NCBI RefSeq assembly: GCF_010682105.1
Contig: NZ_JAAGWH010000049.1
Coordinates: 62,001 to 126,000 of the forward strand
Direction: 5' to 3'
Source of the DNA: Modestobacter muralis
GTDB taxonomy: Bacteria > Actinomycetota > Actinomycetes > Mycobacteriales > Geodermatophilaceae
Length of the DNA: 64,000 bases
The first letter of the stretch is position 1. Each line of letters starts with the position of its first letter. Below are positions 8,762 through 17,485 of the stretch, piece by piece. The translations under genes were made by a program, and so were the position numbers. The notes under the pieces are model-generated. The model made no database searches, was not told the DNA's origin, and worked only from the letters and a program-made list of their open reading frames with translations.

Positions 8762-9768
8762 GGTCGCGCTGCCGCCGACCTCTCGCCCGGGACGGCGGGG
8801 ACCACCTGCCGACGGGAGGCCACGACCGCGTCGACGATCGCGTCCAGGTCGTGCCGTGGGGTCCAGCCGATGAGGTCCCGGATCCTGGAGCAGTCGGGCA
8901 CCCGACGCTCCATGTCCTCGTACCCCGGGCCGTAGACATCGGCGTAGTCCAGGTGCACCACGTCGCTGGCCGACCCGGTGCGGGTGATGACACGCTCGGC
9001 CAGCCCGTCGATCGACACCTGCTCGGGGTTGCCGACGTTGAACAGCCCGCCGACCGCGGCCTCCGTCGCCATCAGCCCGGTCAGCGCCGGGACGACGTCG
9101 GCGACGTGGCAGAAGCAGCGCGTCTGGGTGCCGGTGCCGAACACCGTCAGCGGCTCCCCGGCCAGCGCCTGGTCGACGAAGCGGGGCATGACCATGCCGT
9201 AGCGGCCGGTCTGCCGGGGCCCGACGGTGTTGAACAGCCGCACCAGCACCCCGCGCAGCCCGTGGTGCTGGACGTACTGCGCCGTCACCGACTCGTCGAT
9301 CGCCTTCGCCAGCGCGTAGGACCACCGGCTCTTCACCGGCGCCCCGAGCACGATGTCGTCGTCCTCGCGCAGCCCGATGGTGGTGTTCTTGCCGTAGACC
9401 TCGCTGGTCGAGGCGACCAGCAGCCGCGCGTCGTGCCGGGCCGCGGCCTCCACGACCGCCTCGGTACCGCGCAGGTTCACCCGCAGGCTCTCCAGCGTGC
9501 GCTGCTGGATGGTGAAGACACCCACCGCGGCAGCGAGGTGGTAGACCTCCTCGACGCCGGCGACGAGGTCGTCGACCACCTCGGTGTCGACCACGCTGCC
9601 CTGGACGAACCGGACGGCCCCGGGGTGGGCCAGCTCCAGGTCGGCCAGGTTCTCGCGGCGTCCGGTGCTCAGGTCGTCGAGCACGACGACCTCGCGGCCC
9701 TGGGCCACGAGCGCCTCGGACAGGTGCGAGCCGATGAAGCCGGCCCCTCCGGTGATGAGCGTCCGCAT
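8758..9768 (-). CDS. NAD-dependent nucleotide-sugar epimerase/dehydratase (extended SDR)
   Basis: A 336-residue cytosolic enzyme with the nucleotide-binding motif GGAGFIGSHL at the N-terminus, the STSEVYG motif and the catalytic YALAK (YxxxK) signature near residue 150, then VRLFNTVGPRQ and FCHVADVV, all typical of UDP-glucose 4-epimerase and UDP-glucuronate decarboxylase-like SDRs. The exact substrate cannot be assigned. It acts on a nucleotide sugar that probably feeds the GT2 synthase two genes downstream. ATG 9768 has AAGGAG eight bases upstream. It follows the UDP-sugar dehydrogenase by 42 bp, and a dehydrogenase-SDR pair is the usual arrangement when a UDP-uronic acid is made and then epimerised or decarboxylated. 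Confidence 0.87.
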   Translation of the reverse strand: MRTLITGGAGFIGSHLSEALVAQGREVVVLDDLSTGRRENLADLELAHPGAVRFVQGSVVDTEVVDDLVAGVEEVYHLAAAVGVFTIQQRTLESLRVNLRGTEAVVEAAARHDARLLVASTSEVYGKNTTIGLREDDDIVLGAPVKSRWSYALAKAIDESVTAQYVQHHGLRGVLVRLFNTVGPRQTGRYGMVMPRFVDQALAGEPLTVFGTGTQTRCFCHVADVVPALTGLMATEAAVGGLFNVGNPEQVSIDGLAERVITRTGSASDVVHLDYADVYGPGYEDMERRVPDCSRIRDLIGWTPRHDLDAIVDAVVASRRQVVPAVPGERSAAARP

Positions 9769-9810
9769 GACTGCCTCTCCTTCGTCGTCGTCGTCGGTGG
9801 GGGTACGGGG

Positions 9811-11397
9811 TCAGACGACGTGCCGCGAGGGCAGCGACTCGAACCGGTAGGTGGCGTCCAGCACGGTGGTCGAGCGCGACACCCACGAGTAGTCGTGCTG
9901 GGGGTGCACGGTGTGCAGCAGCACCAGGTCCCAGTCCTCGTCGGCGGCCGAGGCGTGCGAGGCCATCAGCCGACCGTCGGGCAGGCTCATGCTGGGCACG
10001 AGCGGGTCGACGTACCAGACACTCGCCCCGCGGGCCTCGAGCCCGGGGATGATCTCCACCGCCGGGGTCTCCCGGACGTCCTGGACGCCGGGCTTATAGG
10101 CCACGCCGACGACCAGCACCCGCGCCCCGCCGAGCCCCCGGCCCAGGTCGCTCATCACCTCGACCGCCCGGGCGACCACCTGGTGCGGACGCTCGGCGAT
10201 CGCGGTCATCGCCTGCTCGATCAGCGGCGCCGGCGTCCGCGAGGAGCGCAGCTGCCAGAGCAGGTAGTGCGGGTCGCACGGGATGCAGTGCCCACCGACG
10301 CCGGGGCCGGGGTAGGTGGCCAGGAAGCCGTAGGGCTTGGTGGCCGCGGCCCGGGTCACCTCGACCGGGTCCAGGTCCAGCGAGCGGCAGATCCCGGCGA
10401 ACTCGTTGGCCAGGGCGAGGGTCACCGCCCGGAACGTGTTCTCGTACAGCTTGGTCAGCTCCGCCGCCTCCGCCGAGCTGACCAGGTGCACCGACTCGGT
10501 GAGCAGACCCACCACGTCGGAGGCCCACTGCGCGCACTCCGGCGTCACCCCGCCCAGCACCCGGGGCGTGGTCGTGTGCTCGTGCTCGGCGATGCCGGGG
10601 TCGATGCGCTCGGGGCTGAAGGCCACGAACACGTCCTCCCCGGCGCGCAGGCCGCGCTCGGCGAGCGGGGTCACCAGCAGGTCCCGTGTGCACCCGACGT
10701 AGGTGGTGGAGGTGAGCACCAGCACCTGCCCGGGCCGGGCCCGGGCCACCACGGCGGCGCAGGCCCCGGCCAGCGCCTGCAGGTCGGGGTTGAGGTGGGC
10801 GTCGACCGGTGTCGGCACGCAGATGATCACCGCGTCGGCCTCGGCGAGCTCGTCGGCGTCGTCGGTGACCCGGAAGCCAGGGTCCTCCAGGGCAGCGGCG
10901 AGGCGGCCGAGGTCGGTGGGCAGCAGGTCGACCTGCCGGCTGCGGATCGCCGACAGCCGGGTCTGGCTGACGTCCAGGCCGATCACGCCGATCCCCTGGC
11001 GGTGCAGCGCGAGGGCGGTGGGCAGCCCCACGTAGCCCATGCCGACGACCGCGACGGTGGCGATGCCGGGCACGCTCAGCGCGCTCAGCACGGGCGTCGG
11101 CCGGCCCAGACCGGAGCGCGGACGGGGCACCGGGACGATGTGGTCGGCGGCGATGTTGTTCGCCACGATGTTGGGCTGCGCGAGGACGTTGGGTTGTACG
11201 GGGACGTCCAGGGCTCCGGCGTCCCGGGTCACGGGGTCAGCGGCCACGGTGCCCGCTGCGCCGGTGTCCGGAGCCCCCCGGTCGGCGCGGTGGTCGGCGG
11301 CTCGGTGCTGGGTGCGGACGTGGTCGGCCGCGCTGAGCCGCATGGCCGGGAGCTCGGTGCTGGGCATGTCGTTCATCAGGTCCCTGTCTCGGGTCAC
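9811..11397 (-). CDS. UDP-glucose/UDP-N-acetylhexosamine 6-dehydrogenase (WecC/Ugd family) with a long N-terminal extension
   Basis: Oxidises the C6 of a UDP-sugar to the uronic acid in two NAD-dependent steps. The Rossmann motif VAVVGMGYVGLP starts about 100 residues in; SPERIDPG, the catalytic-Cys motif GGHCIPCDP and the C-terminal VAYKPGVQDVRE are all intact. YPGPGVGGHCIPCDPHYL is closer to UDP-GlcNAc/UDP-ManNAc dehydrogenases than to classical Ugd. The first about 95 residues are extra, low in complexity, rich in His/Asp/Ala, with repeated units (QPNVLAQPNIVANN; ADHVRTQHRAADHRADRG). The start is uncertain: GTG 11397 overlaps the glmS stop as GTGA, like other junctions in this operon, but ATG 11376 or a later start is possible. 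Confidence 0.85.
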   Translation of the reverse strand: MTRDRDLMNDMPSTELPAMRLSAADHVRTQHRAADHRADRGAPDTGAAGTVAADPVTRDAGALDVPVQPNVLAQPNIVANNIAADHIVPVPRPRSGLGRPTPVLSALSVPGIATVAVVGMGYVGLPTALALHRQGIGVIGLDVSQTRLSAIRSRQVDLLPTDLGRLAAALEDPGFRVTDDADELAEADAVIICVPTPVDAHLNPDLQALAGACAAVVARARPGQVLVLTSTTYVGCTRDLLVTPLAERGLRAGEDVFVAFSPERIDPGIAEHEHTTTPRVLGGVTPECAQWASDVVGLLTESVHLVSSAEAAELTKLYENTFRAVTLALANEFAGICRSLDLDPVEVTRAAATKPYGFLATYPGPGVGGHCIPCDPHYLLWQLRSSRTPAPLIEQAMTAIAERPHQVVARAVEVMSDLGRGLGGARVLVVGVAYKPGVQDVRETPAVEIIPGLEARGASVWYVDPLVPSMSLPDGRLMASHASAADEDWDLVLLHTVHPQHDYSWVSRSTTVLDATYRFESLPSRHVV

Positions 11398-13193
11398 AGC
11401 ACGGTCACGGACTTGGCGAGGTTGCGTGGTTTGTCGGCGTCCCGTCCCAGGGCCACGGCGATGCAGCGGGCGAGGTGCTGGAGGGCGACGACGGACTCGA
11501 GCGGGCCCCAGGCCGGCGCGGGCCCGGAGAGCACCGGGAAGGTGTCGGTGCGGCCGGAACCGACTCGGATCACCCGGGCACCGCGGGCGGCCAGTTCGGC
11601 GGCCGCGCCGGCCAGCCGCGCCGGGTCCCCGCTCTCGAGCAGGAGCACCGGGGTGCCCTGCTCGATGAGCGCGATGGGCCCGTGTTTGAACTCCCCGGCC
11701 GGGAGGACCTCGGCGTTGCGATAGGTGATCTCCTTGAGCTTCAGTGCGCCCTCCGCGGCGTAGGGGAGTCCGGCGCCGCGGGAGACGAAGAAGAACGACC
11801 GCGCCCCGGCCAGCTCCTCGGCCAGCGCGACCGCGACCGGGAAGGACGTGGTGTGCGCCGCCGCCAGCCGGCCGGGCAGCGACCCGAGTTGCAGCCCGTG
11901 CTGGGCCACGGCCCGGCGGCTCAGCGACCGGGTGGCCGCGGCGTGGGCGATGGCCAGCGCGGCCCCGGCGACCACCTGGGCGGTGAACGTCTTGGTCGCC
12001 GCCACCCCGATCTCGGGACCGGCGCCGGTCTCCAGCACCGCGTCGCTGCGGCGGGCCAGCGAGGAGTGCGGCCGGTTGGTGATCGCCAGCACCGGACCAC
12101 GGACGGCGTCCAGGGCGTGCAGCACGTCGGAGGTCTCCCCGGACTGCGAGATCGCCACCGTGAGCACGCCGTCCTGGCTCCCCGGGGCGACCAGCTCGTC
12201 GTGCTCGGAAGCGACGACGACCTCCGCGGGCACCCCGCCGAGCAGCCCGAAGGTGCGGGCCACCACCTCGGCAGCGTGCCGGGAGCTGCCGCAGGCGAGG
12301 AACCGCAGCCGGGCCGGGGCGGCGAGCCCGGTCCGGGACCACAGGCGGCCGTCGGCGACCTCGGGCAGCAGCCGCTCGAGCAGCCGGCCGACCACCGCAG
12401 GCTGCTCGGCGATCTCCTTCTCCATGAAGTCGTCGTAGGCGCCGCGCTCGACGTCGTCGGCCGCCCAGCCCAGCCGCACGCTCTCCCGCGGCGGCACCTC
12501 GGCGCCGTCGGCGTCCAGCCAGGTGACCGTGTCGCCGAGGACGACGACGTCGCCGTCCTGTAGGACGCTCACCGCGGCCACCGTGCCGAGCAGCGCGGTG
12601 ACGTCGCTGGCGGCCACGTGCCCGTCCGGCCCCGACCCGACCACGAGCGGCGAGCGGTGGGAGGCCAGGACGACGTCACGGGAGTTCCCGGCGGTGACCG
12701 CGAGCGCCCAGGTCCCGCGCAACCGGCGGGTGGCGGCCAGGGTGGCCGCGGCCAGCGATCCGGTCCCGGCGAAGTGCTCCTCCACCAGGTGGGCGACGAC
12801 CTCGCTGTCGACGTCGGAGGTGAAGAGGTGGCCGCGTCCCCGCAGCTCGGCCACCAGCTCGTCGGCGTTGTCGATGATCCCGTTGTGGACCACCGCGATC
12901 GCGCCGGAGCAGTCCCGGTGCGGGTGGGCGTTCGACTCCGAGACGCTGCCGTGCGTCGCCCAGCGCGTGTGCCCGATGCCCAGGCAGGACCCGGCGGGCG
13001 GGGGCAGGACGGCGAGGCGCTCCTGCAGCGAGGCGACCCGCCCCACGGCACGCACGACGGTCAGGCCCTCCGGGCCCGTCCCCGTCACGGCGATGCCGGC
13101 CGAGTCGTACCCGCGGTACTCGAGGCGGGAGAGGGCTCCCGCCAGGAACTCAGCGGCCTGCACCCGGCCGCGGCACGCGACGATCCCACACAC
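11394..13193 (-). CDS. glmS: Glutamine--fructose-6-phosphate aminotransferase (isomerizing)
   Basis: Makes glucosamine 6-phosphate from fructose 6-phosphate and glutamine, the entry step to UDP-GlcNAc. The 599-residue protein has all marks of GlmS: the N-terminal nucleophile Cys directly after the initiator (CGIVACRG), EYRGYDSAG, GIGHTRWATHG, two SIS sugar-isomerase domains (CGSSRHAAEV; AISQSGETSDV), and the terminal DKPRNLAKSVTVL. Because the Cys must become the N-terminus, the GTG start at 13193 is nearly certain; GGAGG lies five bases upstream. It is the first gene of a coupled operon with a UDP-sugar dehydrogenase, an SDR, a GH18 hydrolase and a GT2 synthase, so it is probably a dedicated hexosamine supply for a polymer. 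Whether a second, housekeeping glmS exists elsewhere cannot be seen here. Confidence 0.96.
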   Translation of the reverse strand: MCGIVACRGRVQAAEFLAGALSRLEYRGYDSAGIAVTGTGPEGLTVVRAVGRVASLQERLAVLPPPAGSCLGIGHTRWATHGSVSESNAHPHRDCSGAIAVVHNGIIDNADELVAELRGRGHLFTSDVDSEVVAHLVEEHFAGTGSLAAATLAATRRLRGTWALAVTAGNSRDVVLASHRSPLVVGSGPDGHVAASDVTALLGTVAAVSVLQDGDVVVLGDTVTWLDADGAEVPPRESVRLGWAADDVERGAYDDFMEKEIAEQPAVVGRLLERLLPEVADGRLWSRTGLAAPARLRFLACGSSRHAAEVVARTFGLLGGVPAEVVVASEHDELVAPGSQDGVLTVAISQSGETSDVLHALDAVRGPVLAITNRPHSSLARRSDAVLETGAGPEIGVAATKTFTAQVVAGAALAIAHAAATRSLSRRAVAQHGLQLGSLPGRLAAAHTTSFPVAVALAEELAGARSFFFVSRGAGLPYAAEGALKLKEITYRNAEVLPAGEFKHGPIALIEQGTPVLLLESGDPARLAGAAAELAARGARVIRVGSGRTDTFPVLSGPAPAWGPLESVVALQHLARCIAVALGRDADKPRNLAKSVTVL

Positions 13194-13628
13194 TTCGACC
13201 TCCGACGATGAGCCCGGCGAGAGACGGCCCGTCCGTGGGGGGGGGCCGCACCGGTGAGGGGTGCCGCAGCGCTCGGGCGCTGCGGGCGAGCACCGCACGG
13301 GACCCTCGGCCGGGAACGGCCGAGGGGTTCGTCAGCCGCGGACGGCGACGCAGCGTGCGGGAGGCGAGCGAGGTGCTGCACGGTGGACCGTCACAGCGGG
13401 TGACCTCCGGCGGGGCATGCGCGGGTCTGCGCTGCTGCTCGTCTGCTCGAGCGTCCACCAGGGAAGCCACCCGCCAGCGGGCAGTTCCTCGATCGACGGC
13501 AACGTAGCACCGCTGCACGGCAGGCAACAGGGCTCTCACGCTGCCCGAATGTGAAGTAGCTGAGCAGTCACTCCCAGCAAGGAAGCGCGGGACGGCCCAC
13601 AACGAGGAGCCGAGGCCCGCAACAGAGG
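13194..13628. promoter_or_regulatory. Long glmS/ANTAR divergent spacer with two perfect hairpins in the glmS leader
   Basis: This 435-bp gap has no convincing gene. Two perfect stem-loops follow each other: 13264-13272 with 13277-13285 (TCGG loop) and 13303-13312 with 13317-13326 (GGAA loop as read on +). A run of nine G lies at 13237-13245. A weak minus-strand -10 (TACGTT, 13501-13506) would give a glmS leader of about 300 nt containing both hairpins. Nothing resembles the Firmicutes glmS ribozyme core as far as I can judge by eye. Confidence 0.4.
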
Positions 13629-14150
13629 GTGACAGTGCGGGACAGTGCCGCCATGGGTGACACAGACCGCTCCGACCTGGCGGACCGGCTCAGGCACGTG
13701 GACTCGCTGCTCACCGCGGCCACGGACATGCTGTCCTCGCTGCACCGCGTCCTCGCGGAGGTGCACCGCGAACTCGGGCCGGCCCGGCGCGAGGAGGAGG
13801 AGCGCCCCCGCGACGCGGAGATCGCCCAGCTGCGCCACGAGGTCGAACAGCTCCGCGAGGGGATGGCCTCCCGGGCGGTGATCGAGCGGGCGAAGGGCGT
13901 GATCATGCGCGGCCACGGCGTCTCCGAGGCCGAGTCCTTCGCCCTCCTCACCGACCTGTCCCAGCGCACGCACCGCAAGGTGCGCGACGTGGCCGCCGAC
14001 CTGCTCGACGGCCCGCCGGACCTGCAGCTGGTCGGGTCCCGGCCGGAGACGGTCCCGGCGGCGCGGTCACGGAACGGGCGGAACGGGGACACCGCCGTCC
14101 GCACCCTGGTCACCTCGGGGGACTCCACGGACCCGGCCGGCTCGCCGTGA
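13629..14150 (+). CDS. ANTAR-domain RNA-binding antiterminator-like protein
   Basis: About 165-173 residues. The first 80 residues are a predicted coiled coil (RLRHVDSLLTAATDML, EIAQLRHEVEQLREGM), followed by an ANTAR three-helix domain (ASRAVIERAKGVIMRGHGV...SFALLTDLSQRTHRKVRDVA). The tail is disordered. ANTAR proteins bind paired hexaloop hairpins in nascent RNA and prevent termination. This one has no GAF, PAS or receiver sensor, so how it is controlled is unclear; the coiled coil may mediate dimerisation with a partner. GTG 13629 (AGAGG directly upstream) and ATG 13653 are both possible starts. It is divergent from glmS; whether the two hairpins in the glmS leader are its target is speculative. 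Confidence 0.8.
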   Translation: MTVRDSAAMGDTDRSDLADRLRHVDSLLTAATDMLSSLHRVLAEVHRELGPARREEEERPRDAEIAQLRHEVEQLREGMASRAVIERAKGVIMRGHGVSEAESFALLTDLSQRTHRKVRDVAADLLDGPPDLQLVGSRPETVPAARSRNGRNGDTAVRTLVTSGDSTDPAGSP

Positions 14151-14193
14151 CCCGGTGGCCCGGTGGCCGGGCCGCCGGCTCACCGGACGCGGT

Positions 14194-15267
14194 TCAGGCG
14201 GTGGCGGAGACCGCCGCCTGGCCGAGCACCCGGTCGCCGCGCAGCGCGTCGGGGGCGTAGAGCACCGCGGACTGCCCCGGGGCCACCCCGCGCTGCCGCT
14301 CCCCCAACGTGATGCGCAGCCCGCCGCCGTCGGCCGGGGTCACCTCGCAGGGCACCGCCGCCCCGTGCGCGCGGACCTGCACCTGGCCGCGGAAGGGCAG
14401 CTCGGGCACCGGCCCGGTCCAGGTGGGTGCTGCGGTGACGACCTCGGAGACCTCGGCCTGCTCGGCGGTGCCGATGGTGACCGTGCGGCTGACCGGCTCG
14501 ATGCCCAGCACGAAGCGCGGCCGCTGGTCGCCGGCGGTGACGCCCAGGCCGCGGCGCTGGCCGACGGTGAAGCCGTGGACGCCGGCGTGCGTGCCGACCG
14601 TCGCCCCCGTCGCGGCGTCGACCACCGGGCCGGGCTGCTCGCCCAGCCGCCGGGTGAGGAAGCCGCGGGTGTCGCCGTCGGGGATGAAGCAGATGTCGTG
14701 CGAGTCGGGCTTGGTGGCGACCGCGTACCCGCGCTCGGCGGCCAGCTCGCGCACCCGGTCCTTGGTCATCTCCCCCAGCGGGAAGACCGCGTGGGCCAGC
14801 TGCTGGGGCGTGAGGACGCCGAGCACGTAGGACTGGTCCTTGGCCGCGTCGACCGAGCGGCGCAGCTCGCCGTCGACCAGCCGGGCGTGGTGGCCGGTGA
14901 CGACGGCGTCAAAGCCCAGCGCCCGGGCCCGGTCCAGCACGGCGGAGAACTTGATCTTCTCGTTGCAGCGCAGGCAGGGGTTGGGGGTGCGACCGGCGGC
15001 GTACTCGGCGACGAAGTCCTCGACCACGTCCTCGCGGAACCGGTCGGCGAGGTCCCAGACGTAGAACGGGATGCCCAGCTCGTCGGCCACCCGGCGGGCG
15101 TCGTGGGAGTCCTCGACGCTGCAGCAGCCCCGCGAGCCGCTGCGCAGCTGCTGGCGGTCCGGGGACAGCGCGAGGTGCACGCCGGTGACGTCGTGCCCGG
15201 CCTCGACGGCCAGCGCGGCGGCGACCGCGGAGTCCACTCCCCCGCTCATCGCGGCGACGACCCTCAT
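14194..15267 (-). CDS. mnmA: tRNA-specific 2-thiouridylase MnmA
   Basis: Installs sulfur at position 2 of the wobble uridine in Lys, Glu and Gln tRNAs. The 357-residue protein begins with the PP-loop motif [11 protein letters not shown] and carries both reactive cysteines: one in [12 protein letters not shown] and one in [11 protein letters not shown]. The central [11 protein letters not shown] and C-terminal beta-barrel regions are present. The ATG at 15267 overlaps the iscS stop as ATGA, so it is co-translated with the cysteine desulfurase that provides its persulfide sulfur, the arrangement found in many actinobacteria. Confidence 0.96.
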   Translation of the reverse strand: MRVVAAMSGGVDSAVAAALAVEAGHDVTGVHLALSPDRQQLRSGSRGCCSVEDSHDARRVADELGIPFYVWDLADRFREDVVEDFVAEYAAGRTPNPCLRCNEKIKFSAVLDRARALGFDAVVTGHHARLVDGELRRSVDAAKDQSYVLGVLTPQQLAHAVFPLGEMTKDRVRELAAERGYAVATKPDSHDICFIPDGDTRGFLTRRLGEQPGPVVDAATGATVGTHAGVHGFTVGQRRGLGVTAGDQRPRFVLGIEPVSRTVTIGTAEQAEVSEVVTAAPTWTGPVPELPFRGQVQVRAHGAAVPCEVTPADGGGLRITLGERQRGVAPGQSAVLYAPDALRGDRVLGQAAVSATA

Positions 15268-16448
15268 CGGGCACCCGCCCGGCGGGCGCGCTCGACGACG
15301 GGTGCGATCACCGCGAGCACCGCGTCGACGTCGGCGTCGGTCGAGGTGTGGCCCAGGCTCATCCGCAGCGAGCTGCGCGCCCGGGCCGGGTCGGCGCCGG
15401 TGGCCAGCAGCACGTGGCTGGGCCGGGCGACCCCGGCGCTGCACGCCGAGCCGGTGGAGCACTCGATGCCGCGGGCGTCCAGCAGCATCAGCAGCGCGTC
15501 CCCCTCGGCACCGGGGAAGGACAGGTGCGCGTTGCCCGGCAGCCGGCCCGGCCCGCCGGCGACGACGTCGTCCAGTGCGGGGCCGTTGAGCTGCGCGTCG
15601 GGGACCTCGGCCAGGACACCGGCCACGAGCCGGTCGCGCAGCTCCGCAACCTGCGCCGTCCGCTCGACCCGGTCCTCGACCGCGGCCCGGGCGGCCGCGG
15701 CCAGCCCGACGATCGCGGCGACGTCCAGCGTGCCGGAGCGGACGTCGCGCTCCTGCCCGCCGCCGTGCAGCAGCGGGGTGCACTCGACGTCCCGGCGCAG
15801 GAGCAGCGCGCCGGCGCCCATCGGCCCGCCGAGCTTGTGCCCGGTCAGGGTCAGCGCGTCGACGCCGCTGGCGGCGAAGTCCACCGCGAGCTGGCCCACC
15901 GCCTGCACCGCGTCGGTGTGCAGCGGGACGCCGACGGCGTGGGCGACCGCGGCGAGCGCGGCCACGTCGCTGACCGCGCCGATCTCGTTGTTGGCCCACA
16001 TCACACTGGCCACGGCGACGTCCGAGCCGTCGCCGAGGGCGTCGGCGAGCGCCTCGGGGGTGACCCGGCCGGTCGGGTCGACCGGCAGCCAGGTCACCTG
16101 GGCGCCGGCGTGCGCCTCCAGCCACTCGACGCTGTCGAGCACGGCGTGGTGCTCGGCGGGGCTGGTCACGATCCGGCGACGGCGGTCGTCGGCGGCCCGG
16201 CGCGCCCAGTACAGGCCCTTGACGGCGAGGTTGTCGCCCTCGGTGCCACCGGCGGTGAACAGCACCTCCGACGGCCGGGCGCCGAGTGCGGCGGCCAGCT
16301 GCTCGCGGGACTGCTCGGCGACCCGCCGTGCCTGGCGGCCGCTGGCGTGCAGCGAGGAGGCGTTCCCCACCCGGGCCAGCTGCTCGGTCATCGCCGCCAG
16401 CGCGACGGGGAGCATCGGCGTGGTGGCCGCGTGGTCGAGGTAGGTCAT
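15264..16448 (-). CDS. iscS: Cysteine desulfurase (IscS/NifS family)
   Basis: A PLP enzyme of 394 residues that takes sulfur from cysteine and passes it to acceptors such as MnmA. It starts with [10 protein letters not shown]; the PLP lysine is in [11 protein letters not shown] and the persulfide-forming cysteine in [10 protein letters not shown]. The short loop around that Cys is of the class I/IscS type. The gene is immediately upstream of and overlaps mnmA. ATG 16448 lies nine bases after TACGCT, so transcription may start close to the start codon. Downstream of etfA by 64 bp, so this may also be a separate transcription unit. Confidence 0.94.
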   Translation of the reverse strand: MTYLDHAATTPMLPVALAAMTEQLARVGNASSLHASGRQARRVAEQSREQLAAALGARPSEVLFTAGGTEGDNLAVKGLYWARRAADDRRRRIVTSPAEHHAVLDSVEWLEAHAGAQVTWLPVDPTGRVTPEALADALGDGSDVAVASVMWANNEIGAVSDVAALAAVAHAVGVPLHTDAVQAVGQLAVDFAASGVDALTLTGHKLGGPMGAGALLLRRDVECTPLLHGGGQERDVRSGTLDVAAIVGLAAAARAAVEDRVERTAQVAELRDRLVAGVLAEVPDAQLNGPALDDVVAGGPGRLPGNAHLSFPGAEGDALLMLLDARGIECSTGSACSAGVARPSHVLLATGADPARARSSLRMSLGHTSTDADVDAVLAVIAPVVERARRAGAR

Positions 16449-16457
16449 GGCCCGACC

Positions 16458-16463
16458 AGCGTA
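16458..16463 (-). promoter_or_regulatory. Candidate -10 (TACGCT) for iscS-mnmA
   Basis: Minus-strand TACGCT nine nucleotides upstream of ATG 16448, without a Shine-Dalgarno sequence between. Suggests a near-leaderless iscS-mnmA transcript. Confidence 0.35.
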
Positions 16464-16512
16464 GGCGCGCCTCCCGTCGTGGCCACCCCCCGATGGGCGA
16501 GGGTGCTCGGGC

Positions 16513-17484
16513 TCACGCCCGCGCGGCGGTGATCTGCGCGGTGAGCGCCGGGACGACGGTGGCCACGTCGCCCACCACCCCGAAGTCGGCCAGCGCGAAG
16601 ACCGGGGCGTCGGGGTCGGAGTTGACCGCGACGACGGTCTGCGCGGCCCGCACCCCCGACCAGTGCTGCGCCGCCCCGGAGATGCCCACCGCGACGTAGA
16701 GCCGCGGCGACACCCGGGCGCCGGACTGCCCGACCAGGCACGACGGCGGGCAGGAACCGGCGTCCACCGCGGCCCGCGTCGCACCGATGGCCGCGCCCAG
16801 GGCGTCGGCCAGCTCCTCGACCGCGGCGAGCTCCGCGGCGGTGGTCACCCCGCGGCCGACCGCGACCACGACCGAGGCCTCGGTCAGCGCCGGCCGGCCG
16901 GCGGCGGGCCCGGCGACCCGCCGCACCACCCGGGCCTCCCGCGCGGTGACCGACAGCTCGACCGGCACCTGCTCGACCACGGGGTCCACCGGGGCGGGCA
17001 CCGGGGTCAGCGAGGCGGCGCGCCAGGCGTGCACCGGCGTCCCGGTCGTGACCCGGGCCCGCACCACCGTCGTCCCGCCGAAGGCCAGCTGGGTGGCCGA
17101 GCCGTCGGCGGCGAACCCGACGACGTCGGTGAGGAACCCGCTGCCCGTGCGCACCGCGAGCCGGGCGGCGACCTCCCGGCCCTCGGCGCTGGCCGGGACC
17201 ACGACCGCGGCCGGCGCGCGGTCGGCGACCAGCCGGGCCAGCACGTCGACCCGCGGGCCGGCCAGGGCGGCGTCGAGCTCCGCGGACTCCCCCACCAGCA
17301 CCCGCCCGGCACCGAACCGGGCCAGCTCCGCGGCCGCACCGGCGGCGGCCCCCGGGACGCCCAGGACGACCGCGACCGGTGCGCCGAGGACCCGCGCCGC
17401 GGTCAGCGCCTCCAGCGTCGCGCGGGTCGGCTCCCCGGTGCCGGTGAGCTCGGCCACGACGAGGACCTCCGCCGGGCCGGCCAC
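16513..17484 (-). CDS. etfA: Electron transfer flavoprotein alpha subunit
   Basis: Carries FAD and accepts electrons from acyl-CoA dehydrogenases together with EtfB. The 323-residue protein has the EtfA C-terminal FAD-binding signature: [44 protein letters not shown]. The N-terminal half is the alternating alpha/beta ETF domain. GTG 17484 follows the etfB stop by one base, so the two subunits are translationally coupled. Confidence 0.95.
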   Translation of the reverse strand: MAGPAEVLVVAELTGTGEPTRATLEALTAARVLGAPVAVVLGVPGAAAGAAAELARFGAGRVLVGESAELDAALAGPRVDVLARLVADRAPAAVVVPASAEGREVAARLAVRTGSGFLTDVVGFAADGSATQLAFGGTTVVRARVTTGTPVHAWRAASLTPVPAPVDPVVEQVPVELSVTAREARVVRRVAGPAAGRPALTEASVVVAVGRGVTTAAELAAVEELADALGAAIGATRAAVDAGSCPPSCLVGQSGARVSPRLYVAVGISGAAQHWSGVRAAQTVVAVNSDPDAPVFALADFGVVGDVATVVPALTAQITAARA

Positions 17485-17485
17485 C

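Noticed and set aside
13194-13400. glmS ribozyme/riboswitch upstream of glmS
   Set aside because: Known only from other lineages, and the hairpins here do not show the pseudoknotted core as far as can be judged by eye.
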